64,000 nt of DNA from Collybia mongolica (lineage: Eukaryota; Basidiomycota; Agaricomycetes; Agaricales; Clitocybaceae), in contig JAAXNY010000005.1 in assembly GCA_013420905.1 (NCBI GenBank), positions 310,001 to 374,000 on the forward strand, in the 5' to 3' direction. Within the stretch, counting starts at the first letter, position 1, and each line of letters opens with the position of its first letter. The position numbers were made by a program, and so were the translations under genes. The notes below the pieces were generated by a model. It was not told the origin of the DNA. It made no database searches and saw only the letters and a program-made list of their open reading frames with translations. This document shows, piece by piece, positions 36,676 through 46,138 of this stretch.

Positions 36676-39431
36676 ATGGCAACTTCTCCACGGAAAGCCC
36701 GCAAAGATTGTATCTACACTCCTGATGAACGCAAAGTGCTTGATGGATTTAAGGAACAATATTTCTTGCAAATGGACAGAGCTGGCAGAGGTAATGTACT
36801 AAGGTCACAAATCTTGCCAGCCATGTTCAATTTCTGGGAAATGCGTGGCGAGCAAAGTAGTAATGAGGAGGAAAGGTTGGGACGGGCAAGGGTGAATAAA
36901 CATATTGCACATGTCACACCAGGACTGATTGTCAATGTAGAACCTTGCAAATTGGATATCCAATAATTGGCGGACAAAAGCTAACCATGCATTACCAAAA
37001 CCCACAATCCATGTCAAACGGTTAGATATGGTTTGGAGGCTCCATCCACAAGAGGTTTGCAAGGAGGTCAAGGAAATACTTGGACTGGAAGGTGAACCAA
37101 CTACTGAACAACTTTTTGAGAAACGAAACAAGGCAGCAAAAGCAGTGTATGACAAAATGGATGATATGGCCCGTAATGTGATTTTGCAGAAAGTTGAAGA
37201 GACTAAGCAGCAGGGCCATGATCCAACAAAACAAAATGAGTGAGTCCATGCCAACTCTGGCCAATCCGACCCAATCCGTGTGGCCGATTGGCAAACCGAT
37301 CCTATCCGCGGTGGCCGCCATTGGCAATCCGATCCAATCCGCGGTGGCCGCCATTGGCAATCCGGTCCAATCCGCGGTGGCCGCAATTGGCAATCCGATC
37401 CAATCCGTGGTGGCCGATCGGCACATCTTGTGGGCAATCCAATCCAATGCAATGTGGTTGATTGGCATGACATTATGCTCATCTGTTTGCTAGGCTGGCT
37501 GCTAAACAGGGGGATAAACGGGTCCAGCAATGGGCCATGGAACGATACCTGGAAATGGGGATGTTGACTCTTACATTCATGGTCTACCACACCACAGATG
37601 GTAGGTTAGTGGTAGATGCGTAAGTATTTTCCACATTATACCAGTTGCTTCAAACTGACTAGGTACTACAAGGAATGACCAGATGGCTACAAACATGGGT
37701 GTACCATCTCCAACGTTTCTTGATACAGAAAAGGATCTTGTCTTGCAGTTCAAAAGAAAATTATTGGACTATGTAAAGTCACTTCGTACTCGGGAAAGTG
37801 GTGGTGATGGGGTGGGCAAGCCATCCATCCCACCAGAGTTGGATATCAAAGTGCCAAACACCTTCCCAGAGTTGTCACCAATATCCAAATCCACATCACT
37901 CAAAAAACTTCAACTCACTGACCTGCTACGGCGTTACTGGGGATACCACTACAGTGAGTACTTGAAGCAGTTTTTTCAGTTTGGAGAAGTTAGAGATCTC
38001 ATGTTGATAATAGAGCTTGCAACCAACAACCGTACTACTCATGTCCCCTATCGCCAAGTTATATTGAATCCAGAGTTGTACATTCCCAGCAAGTACTTGC
38101 CAGACCACATAAAAATCCAAGACCCACAGAACATGCGAAAGGGGGAGATATTGGATGTTTTACAGCATATCCATGAGCGCCAAGTCCTGTATGGTGCTGC
38201 GGCAGCATTCCGGTTTTCCCATGTGGTATATGGAGAGGACCGATGTGTGGCCGAGTATACCACCCTATATAATGATGGAGTCCCCAGTGTTGCCACAGGA
38301 AAGGGCAAGGGTAGGCATGTAAATCCCAGGAAGCCCAGGCCGAAGGATGTGGCCACAATGGCAGCCATCCAGTTCCCGGCCACAAAAACATTGGCCGTCC
38401 AACCCCCAGCAACCCAAAGTTTGGCCATAGGAGCCTCAGCTGTGGAAACACCAGCGGCAGAAGGTTTCTATTGGCCTTGTAGCACCCAAGAGGTAATGGG
38501 ATTGCAAGGCGCTGGTTACAACATGCTGCCTGTCAACGGCCCAAATGATGGAGAACCGCTTTATTTAGTTTCCAGCCAGATGACCCAATATCTTGGCACC
38601 ATTGCAGATACACACTCTCAGCATGCCGTGCCCGACAACACTACGACAGGCATGACGGCAAATTCAGCACAGGTCACTATTCCAATTGACCCTGAGTTGC
38701 TTGAGCAACCTCCGGCCCATCGGCCACACCTGCCGTTGCCTAACACACAGTCACCACCAGCCATTCAGCTTGATGAGCAACCTCCGGCCCATCGGCCACA
38801 CCTGGTGCACCTGCCATTGCCTGACACACAGTCACCACTGGCCAGTCAGCTAGATGAGCAACCTCCGACCCCTCGGCCACACCTGCCGTTGCCTAACACA
38901 CAGTCACCACCGGCCAGTCAGCTAGATGAGCAACCTCCGACCCCTCGGCCACACCTGCCGTTGCCTAACACACAGTCACCACCGGCCAGTCAGCTAGATG
39001 AGCAACCTCCAACCCCTCGGCCACACCTGCCGTTGCCTAACACACAGTCACCACCGGCCATTCAGCTTGATGAGCAACCTCCGGCCCATCGGCCACACCT
39101 GGTGCACCTGCCGTTGCCTGACACACAGTCACCACCGGCCATTCGGCTTGATGAGCAACCTCCGGCCCATCGGCCACACCTGCCGTTGCCTGACACACAG
39201 TCACCACCGGCCATTCAGCTTGATGAGCAACCTCCGACCCCTCAGCCACACCTGGTGCACCTGCCGTTGCCTGACACACAGTCACCACCGGCCAATAGAC
39301 CTATGCCAAGGAAGAAAGGAGTCTCAAGAAAGATGGTGAATGCTGATGCACTGGCTGCTGAGGAAGCAAAGAAATATGGAACTTCTGCCAAGCGGACCAG
39401 ACAGAAGAAACTCCGGGCAGATTATGATTAG
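36676..39431 (+). CDS. KDZ-element accessory protein with Pro-rich repeats
   Basis: Exons 36676-36891, 36941-37239, 37494-37619 and 37673-39431 join in frame (2400 nt, 799 aa). The N-terminal half resembles proteins often found in agaricomycete genomes, I believe near transposons: YTPDERKVLDGFKEQY, NWISNNWR, DMVWRLHPQEVCKEV, LTLTFMVYHTTDG, and ELYIPSKYLPDHIKIQDP followed by a VLQHIHERQ block. From about residue 500 come at least eight imperfect copies of a unit such as LDEQPPAHRPHLPLPNTQ. The tail is basic (SAKRTRQKKLR), suggesting a nuclear protein. The second intron (37240-37493) contains a minisatellite. Function unknown. Confidence 0.8.
37258..37440 (+). repeat. Minisatellite in an intron of the 799-aa gene
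   Basis: About five copies of a unit near 36 bp built from GGCAATCCGATCCAATCC followed by GCGGTGGCCGCCAT-like sequence. Copies in the middle are almost identical. TGGCCG and ATCCG are also frequent in the element ends. Confidence 0.88.
38698..39295 (+). repeat. Coding tandem repeats, 72 or 81 bp
   Basis: Units share CAACCTCCGRCCCMTCGGC, CACACCTGCCGTTGCCT and ACACACAGTCACCACCGGCC. Some units carry a nine-base GTGCACCTG insertion. Frame is kept throughout. Confidence 0.88.
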
Positions 39432-39515
39432 AAATATATTTACATGTATGGTATATTGATGAGCACTGATATTTACATGTACAAGATATGAACAAATATG
39501 TCTACAAGAAATCAA

Positions 39516-42255
39516 CTACTTTCTAATTTTTTTGGTGGAGGGCACTTCCGAAGAGCTGGGCTCCAGAGGCCGCTTACCAGGCTGAGGTGATAACCGTATT
39601 GGAGTGCCCTCATCTCCTGGCTGGGGGCTAATACTTCTGGCATGTAGGCGGGGAGAACGCCTGTGAGGCATTGGTGGGGGGTTGAGTGATGGTGGAACAA
39701 GCAATTGGGGACCGGTAGGCACTTCCTGTGATGTAGCTGGGGTTGCAGGAATGAGCTGCACAATTGGATTGGACGATGCAGCTGAGGATTCAAGTGTAGA
39801 TGCTGCATCCATTCCGTGTTCTGCCATTGAGTTGGGCTGTGCCACTGCCGAAGTTTGTATTGTGGCCGGAGGTGTTGTGGCTGAAGGAGGTGCTGTGGTG
39901 GCCGCAGCCGAAGGAGTTGTGGCCGAAGCGGGTGGGGTGGTGGCCGAAGGAGGTGGGGTGGTGGCCGTGGGCATCCTGGTGGCCAAAGCCACCTCCGTTT
40001 CCGGTGCCATCTGAGTGGCCTGTGCAGCTTCAGTGGCCGGTTCACTATCCACATCCATGTCAGTAGCCGCTCCCGACACCATTACTGGTGGTGCTTCCGT
40101 GGCCAATATGGAGGCCTGCCTCGAGGGGCTGTCCCCCGCATCACTACTCCGCAGAAGAGGGGGGGGTTGGTTGTGAGTGTCAACTTCCCTTACCCTAGGG
40201 GTTTGGACGCCCTCAACTGATTGCTCCCTCTCATACTTTGCCTGAGCTAGCCGCGCCTTCATGCGTTGCATTGTTTTGCGCTCCAACCATGCCTCCCCAT
40301 CGTCAAACTCACCCCCATACTGTAGCCAAGTCTTTACCCATTCCTGTGTTTCCTGTGCTGGCCGTACATCCGTTACAATAATTGGCCGTCGGAATTCGTC
40401 GTAGCGGTTTCGCGGTTCCCGTGGCAAACCTTCCAGTGGTAATCCAAGATACTCCGCGATATCACGATAGACGACCGTTAAGGCATCAACTTGATTCTCC
40501 AGAGTTGAAATTTGTGCCATAGCATGACCAAGGAGGGAGGGGACATCTGCCAAGCCAGGTGCTCCCTCTGTACCTGCAAATAATGCCCCTATGTGAGATG
40601 AGGCAGCAACTAAGCGTCTGCTGGCCTCCGCGAGCGACATGTCGGCATTTTCACGAGGAGGGACACGGCCGCGGCGGGTTTGACCGGCAGCAAAGTGTTT
40701 GTCTTGTGGCCCTGCAATGTGCATTTCAGTAAGCATTGTAGTGTGTGGAAAGGGAACAACTTACGTTTTTCCGCTCGGCGTTCCGTCCTCCATTGCTCTG
40801 AGGGGCTATCGTCCGTGTCTTCATCCGGCCGGGGTTTGTCCACACGTCCTTGGGCCGCCGCTTTCCCTGTTCGTTTCCGTTTCTTGGCCTGTTCCACCAC
40901 TTCCTCTTGTACATCGGAGGGATTATCTGAATCTGGTTCAGACTCTTCAAGAACCTTCTTCTTTTTCCCCCCTCTTGGGCCGCTATGGAGGCATTTCATC
41001 TTTGCCTCATAGCATGCAACGCACGCTCCACCCATGGCTTGTTTCTCACATGGAAGATTTCTTCGTATGCATTTTAGACACTTCTCGGCATGGTAGCGGC
41101 CTGTCCGCTGAGCTCGGCGCCGTGGCCTATTGTCAATCCGTCGCTTCTTCTGTGTCGGTTCTGTCTCCCCCTCGGTTTCTCTGGCAGTGCCCTGGACATC
41201 CGGTATATCCTCTTCCTCATCCTCTGAGAGCATAGCGAGCTCCTGAAATGACCGGAATGGGGCCTCATCAACCTCCATGTTGGTATTTTGCCGGTGACGG
41301 GAGGGGCCAGGACTCGCATTTCGTGGTTGCAAACGACGAGGAGCACGGGGCTGATTGGTTCTGGCACGACCCTCATCCATGGCTCCATCAGCTCTGAATT
41401 GCTGCCTAGCACCAGCAGATTGCTTCCCAGGCGCAATGTAAATGGATCCGGAGTCGTCGGATGGCCTTTCGCCAGCCTCGGATTGCGTTGCCTCAACTGC
41501 GGATTGCTTTTGACGCCTGCCGGATTGCCTCACGCCGCCTTCCAAGCCCCTTCCATCACGATCGGATTGCTTCCCTCGCCTACTGGATTGCCTTGCTCCT
41601 GCTCCTAACGCCCTTCCGTCACCCATGGATATCCTCCCGCTCTCGTCGGATTGATTCCCCCTAATACCAGAATGTCGGCCACCACTGGCCGAGCGACGGC
41701 CAGGAAGTGCGGATTGCTTTTGGTCACGGCCGGGGGGCACGGATTGCCTAGCATTGGTGTCGGATTGCTTTTGGTCACGGCCGGGGGGCACGGATTGCCT
41801 AGCATTGGTGTCGGATTGGTTTCGGCCACGGCTGGGGGGCACGGATTGCCTGGTGTCGGCCTCGGATTGGTTTCGGCCATGCAATCCGATAGCCGTGGGC
41901 GCCCGGCTGGCTGTTCCGAGGCCTTGTACTGGACCCTCTGTGTCTGAAATGATGAACATGTTTGATTTATATATATGTTCATTTGCCACTTACCCTCATG
42001 ATTCCGCTCCCACTCCTTTAGGATTGCTGGTAATCGTGATGCCAGGACAGGAATGGGTTGTCGCTTTACAGCCTCTTTGACAAACTCAAAAATGAACAGG
42101 TTTGTGTTGCCGACGGATCCTGTCAGCTCGGCCTTGATGCTTTTTACCTCACGCCAGATCCGGTCATATTCATTTTCAAGTGTCCCGGATTTGATTGTGG
42201 ATCGGATCTTCTTGTCAAGCAAGGAGATTGCAGAAGTTTTGGTGATGTGTTGCAT
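39516..42255 (-). CDS. KDZ-element accessory protein with cysteine-cluster domain
   Basis: Exons 42255-41994, 41943-40765 and 40711-39516 join in frame (2637 nt, 878 aa). After a helical N-terminus the protein has repeated Gln-Ser-Arg units (such as RDQKQSDTNARQSVPPG), then an acidic patch and CLKCIRRNLPC-x8-CVACYEAKMKCLHSG. That Cys spacing resembles a fungal Zn2Cys6 cluster. A basic GKKKK stretch follows. The last exon has a helical region (AQISTLENQVDALTVVYRDIAEYLG) that could be a coiled coil, then a Thr/Pro/Ala-rich tail. A DNA-binding, transposase-helper or regulator role is inferred. Its start faces the plus-strand gene at 42445. Confidence 0.78.
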
Positions 42256-42444
42256 ACTGAGTTTGATGGATGAGAGGCGGCAGGGATTACAACGGCAGCT
42301 TGTGGCGGTTGAAGATAAACGGCAAGCATCAAAAGTTTTTAAAAAACACAGACATTACGTAAGTATCACGTGACCCGTTCGGCCTCTCTACTTGCAGCCG
42401 TCTGATCTCCATCATCCGATCGACTCCCTTCCTTTGCATCCAGA
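42256..42444. promoter_or_regulatory. Second divergent promoter region in the KDZ element
   Basis: Short 189-bp gap between the starts of the 878-aa (-) and 161-aa (+) genes, so both are probably driven from here. Confidence 0.4.
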
Positions 42445-43039
42445 ATGAATACACCCTCTGGATATACCACCATAGCCAATGCAGATGGGAATCCCATCAT
42501 TATACCAACTTATATGATTGATGGTAAATCAGTCATCATCCCAAAGTACCTGCTGCCGGCCACAAAGCATGCCCTAGCAGCAAAGAAAGTCCAACAAGGC
42601 CTGGATCTTGCATCCAGCAGAGGTGTGAGTCACCTTCTAACCTAACCTGAACTGTAACACATTATTTACACCACTAACACAGCCATTCAATCCATCTGGA
42701 GTGTATGGCAGCATGGTGGCCGAGGGGACTGTGATGGTACCCATAGATCCAGTAAGCCTTCTCAATATATCTACAATTTCATTCTGTTTCATGCAAAATC
42801 AGAGCCTTACAGACAGAGAAATGGTCTCTCTACATGCTGAGGCTTTGTCCATGCAACAGCAATTGGGTATCAGCTACAAAGATGCTGCCCATCGCCTCTA
42901 CCTGGCTGAAGTAGAGAAGTTAAAGGCACAGGACATTACCTACAAGGCACTCAATGCTATCCGGGATGACATTTCCCAAGCCATTGCATACCGGAACTCA
43001 GTGGATAGCAAAAATGATCAAGAGGCCTCCCATAGCTGA
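42445..43039 (+). CDS. Small KDZ-element accessory protein
   Basis: Three exons, 42445-42624, 42683-42751 and 42803-43039, join in frame (486 nt, 161 aa). The start MNTPSGYTTIANADGNPII is followed by a hydrophobic/basic part (YLLPATKHALAAKKVQQG) and a C-terminal helical region (SMQQQLGISYKDAAHRLYL). No domain is recognised. Both introns are 50-60 nt with GT-AG ends, which supports a real gene. Confidence 0.7.
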
Positions 43040-43242
43040 ACCTGTTGTATATGCACAGTAATTGTAACTACTAAATTGCACCTATGATTTATTATATTAT
43101 ATACTGTGGTCAAATTTTCACCTCAATTGTATGCTCCAAGGCCAACAGTCATGTGCCGAGGGTCTGTTCCATTGTGGCCGAACTTCGGCACCAATTTCAG
43201 ACTGCAAAGCTAATCATCACAAGCCGAGTCTGTGCAAAACAT

Positions 43243-43800
43243 GATTGACGTACGGCCACTCGGATAGGCTGTAGGTGGCCCACTATCATTGCCGCATGGT
43301 CGAGGACTCATATGTAGTCTGTGCCGAATATGATTGCCGTACGGCCACACGGATTCGGCCATGTGTGGCCCGCTAGAATTGCTGCATGGCCGAGGACTCA
43401 TATGCAGTCTGTGCCGAATATGATTGCCATACGGCCACACAGATGGGGCCGTGTGTGGCCCACTATCATTGCCGCATGGTCGAGGACTCATATGTAGTCT
43501 GTGCCGAATATGATTGCCGTACGGCCACACAGATTCGGCCATGTGTGGCCCGCTAGAATTGCTGCATGGCCGAGGACTCATATGCAGTCTGTGCCAAATA
43601 TGATTGCCATACGGCCACACAGATGGGGCCGTGTGTGGCCCACTATCATTGCCGCATGGCCGAGGACTCATATGTAGTCTGTGCCGAATATGATTGCTGT
43701 ATGGCCACACGGATGGGGCCGTGTGTGGCCCACTATCATTGCCGCATGGCCGAGGACTACATGTAGTCCATGCCGAATATGAATACCGTACGGCCACGCG
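43243..43800 (+). repeat. 90-bp subterminal tandem repeats of the KDZ element
   Basis: GAGGACTCATATG or its variant recurs at 43302, 43392, 43482, 43572, 43662 and 43752, exactly every 90 bp. Two alternating variants are visible (GCCGCATGG with GTGGCCCACTATC, and GCTGCATGG with GTGGCCCGCTAG). The left end has only one or two such units. A 199-codon minus-strand frame across the array is a by-product of the 90-bp period. Confidence 0.92.
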
Positions 43801-43978
43801 GAAATACATATCTATCCGTTGGGGCCGTGCGTGGTCCGCCAGAACCGCATGGTACGATTACATGTAGTTACATATTTCTATTGTAGCGGACAATGTAGCG
43901 TCCGCGGACCGTACCATACACTACATTGTATACGCCCGCTGGACCGTATGGTACGTTACATTGTAGCTTACCTACCTG
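43695..43978 (-). repeat. KDZ right terminal inverted repeat
   Basis: Reverse complement of 29942-30225. The outermost bases read CAGGTAGGTAAGC on this strand against CACATATGTAAGC at the left, so 9-10 of 13 tip bases agree and the rest of the repeat is nearly identical. Confidence 0.9.
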
Positions 43979-43985
43979 GATGCTC
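43979..43985 (+). repeat. Target-site duplication of the KDZ element, right copy
   Basis: GATGCTC, identical to 29935-29941; the interrupted reading frame continues right after it with AACGACACTGAT. Confidence 0.85.
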
Positions 43986-45511
43986 AACGACACTGATTTC
44001 GTTTTTTTTCAATACTGCAAGAGTAACTGGAAACTGGACCGTTGGACAACTAAAACATATGCATCCTGGGCCCGAAACCATATGCGAACGCCATCAAGAC
44101 CCTCAAAGAAGCCTAAACATGAGATCCTCAATGACTCAACACTCCTGAAGATGGACGATGACTCCCCTAGTGCTCCTGGCGAACACATGTTGCCTTTCCC
44201 TAACACTAGTTTCGAGACGACCTCAATACCAGCAGAGGTACGAGTTGTGTATGGTAACGTTTATTGTCTTATCTTTTGTTCAGGTGCAATTAGCAACAGT
44301 GCTGCCGGAGGAGAGGTTCGAAATCCTTGATCCACTGTGAGTGACAATTACATCGTCACTTGTTCCCTCACAATCCTTTACAGGGATAACGACGACCTTT
44401 ATGCCCCAATCAAAACCACCAACTTGGCAACTGCATCGATGGCCGCTACCACTGAAACAGAACCCCCAACCTCGACTGCCACGAACCAAGCCTTTGAAAG
44501 TTTCTCCACTCAAACAGCCACCACACAAACCAACGATCTGTCATTCGAAACACGTTCAACTACAACTCCCACCACCGAAAGTCCCCATGACGGATCCATA
44601 GCCCTGAACGAGGCTCCTGCGCAGGCTGCATCCCCAACACCCCCAATGACCAGAGCCCCCACAACTGGAACCCACGAGCAACCCACAACCCCGAACAACG
44701 TTCCTGCACCCCCAACATGTCCAACAACCGCCGATGCACAAATTGTCCCCGCCGCCCCACCTGTAACGTTGCAATCTTTAAATCCTGAACCAACTGTATC
44801 CGAACCTGCAAAAGCAAAAGTTATGAAAAAAGCGAAAGCAACGCTGGCCGTCATTGGGTCAGGATACACAGACAAGTAAGTCTTAATGCTATTATTTATC
44901 AGTGACTCATCCACTCTAGAAACTGGGCAATGCGAGCTTGGCTTACGACACATCCTGGAGGCCTCAAATCCGACTTCGAAGCACACTGGAAGAATATTCC
45001 CATTGGGGAAAAGGTGGTGCGTATGCTGACCGACGTAATCTTTCCCTCACTGATTTCACGTGCACATACAATTGTAGGTTTTTGCCCAAGAAGCGAAAAT
45101 CGCGGTACGTCGTCAGATGGTCCACCTATTGCGGCATTAGCTGATCTTGTCGCCCATAGAAGAAGGCCGCGAAGTAGATCCGGGCCACAAATCCGCTACC
45201 ACTTACAGCAACAATTGGGACACTACAAGTTGCATTTCGAGGGCAAGTGTAGGGCAGCTGTATGCAGGGGCACAGAATAGCAGTATATGTGTGGATACCG
45301 CCATATTGTACTGAAAATTTACTGTAATTGTTCGTGACTAAACGAAATGTATCACAATTGAAAAGATTCGTTTCGCAAATGTTATCGTCGATTATGAGCA
45401 GTTCGTCTGACCTCAACATGTAGTAATCGAAGATAATCGTGTTCTGTCTGCTGGGATATGCTATTGAGTAGGGTGTCAATTAAAATATGTTATTGCGGAA
45501 GGTAATCGATC

Positions 45512-45617
45512 ATAATTGATTCCAAATACCGGACTTCTGACTGGGCTTGAAGAGTCAACTAGTCATTGAAATCTGTCACATGTCACAATGCATGAAGAGT
45601 AGGTCGTATCAGTACAG
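45512..45617 (-). repeat. Right inverted repeat of the Tnp2 element
   Basis: Both blocks of the left repeat are present, only about 45 bp apart. The tip reads CTGTACTGATACGACC on this strand. Confidence 0.68.
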
Positions 45618-46138
45618 TATGTACGAGTTGAACGGCACAGCAACGAACTTTGTTCCTCACCCCAGAGCTCGGATGTCGATGATATTATGTCGATGACTGG
45701 CTTTACGGATTCGCCCTAGTACTACAGCTGGTCGGAAGTGTTGATATATTCTCACATATAATTGGGGCGTTCCAACATCTGCCATTCTGTCAGGATATGC
45801 CAATTATCTCAGCGCTTGCGGAAGATTTCAGACGTCAGACATCAGCAAACCCTGATTTTTCTCACAATCAGCTGACAGACCCTGTAGTGCCCATAGTCAT
45901 CCATAGATGTTGTACTGAACTCTGCAGTGCTTTGCAGTTATGTGTAGAATCCACCATGTCTGTCCTGATATCCATAGTGGCTCATACCTTCTATACAGTT
46001 CTGTATATTTACCACCTCATCTGCCCAGGGGTATGCTTGATTTGATTGGCTGTGCAGAATTGGGCAGAACTTATTCAAATGACTTCATAATTCAACATGA
46101 TTATATGTATGCAAAATACTACTAGGATTGGTCATTTT
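45618..46138. other. Flank and possible left end of a Plavaka-type element
   Basis: No gene. From about 45871 the sequence has motifs (CCCATAG, TCCATAG, CTGCCCAG, CTGTGCAG) shared in inverted order with 56.8-57.06 kb; see the composite element. Confidence 0.45.

Larger units (their letters stand above)
29942..43978. mobile_element. KDZ-superfamily DNA transposon, 14,037 bp, nested
   Basis: Flanked by GATGCTC duplications and bounded by near-identical inverted repeats of about 284 bp (29942-30225 and 43695-43978). It carries an intact 1145-aa KDZ transposase (-), plus four other genes: minus 30423-32582, plus 36676-39431, minus 39516-42255 and plus 42445-43039. The high repeat identity and open frames suggest a recent insertion. 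No TET/JBP dioxygenase, known from some fungal KDZ elements, is present. Confidence 0.9.
29132..45140 (+). pseudogene. Tnp2-element accessory protein gene, split by the KDZ insertion
   Basis: Left exons 29132-29293, 29354-29460 and 29512-29941 (699 nt, ends on a codon boundary at CTC). Right exons 43986-44237, 44284-44336, 44384-44875, 44920-45013 and 45078-45140. If the 14-kb insert and one target copy are left out, the joined frame is 1653 nt (550 aa) with all junctions in phase. Visible features: Ser-rich N-terminus, a short coiled-coil (REEIDGLRMKNHVLETEV), a basic KKRGRPSR patch resembling an AT-hook, an acidic stretch (DELDDDDK), a Trp-rich segment meeting at the insertion point, and a long Thr/Pro-rich region. 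Similar proteins accompany Tnp2 elements in agaricomycetes, as far as I recall. As it stands the copy cannot give the full product. Confidence 0.8.
24486..45617 (+). mobile_element. Tnp2-type (En/Spm, CACTA-like) DNA transposon, interrupted by a KDZ element
   Basis: Bounded by short inverted repeats. Left CTGTCCTGATACGACC plus TACTCTTC (24486-24509) matches the reverse complement of 45594-45617; a second shared block (left 25093-25132, right about 45512-45551) contains CAGTCAGAAGTCC and TATTTGGAATCAATTA. TA flanks each end (24484-24485 and 45618-45619). Inside lie a Tnp2 transposase, an accessory gene, and minus-strand ORFs. Total span is 21,132 bp, or about 7.1 kb without the nested 14-kb KDZ insertion. 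The ends do not begin with CACTA, so the superfamily label rests on the transposase. Confidence 0.72.

Noticed and set aside
43243..43800. CRISPR-like array
   Set aside because: Units are contiguous 90-bp tandem copies without variable spacers, in a eukaryotic transposon end.
43210..43809. 199-codon minus-strand ORF
   Set aside because: It is produced by a stop-free 90-bp tandem repeat in the KDZ terminus; no intron, start context or family supports a protein.
29942..43978. TET/JBP dioxygenase cargo in the KDZ element
   Set aside because: None of the element's five genes shows the HxD...H iron-binding pattern or related sequence.
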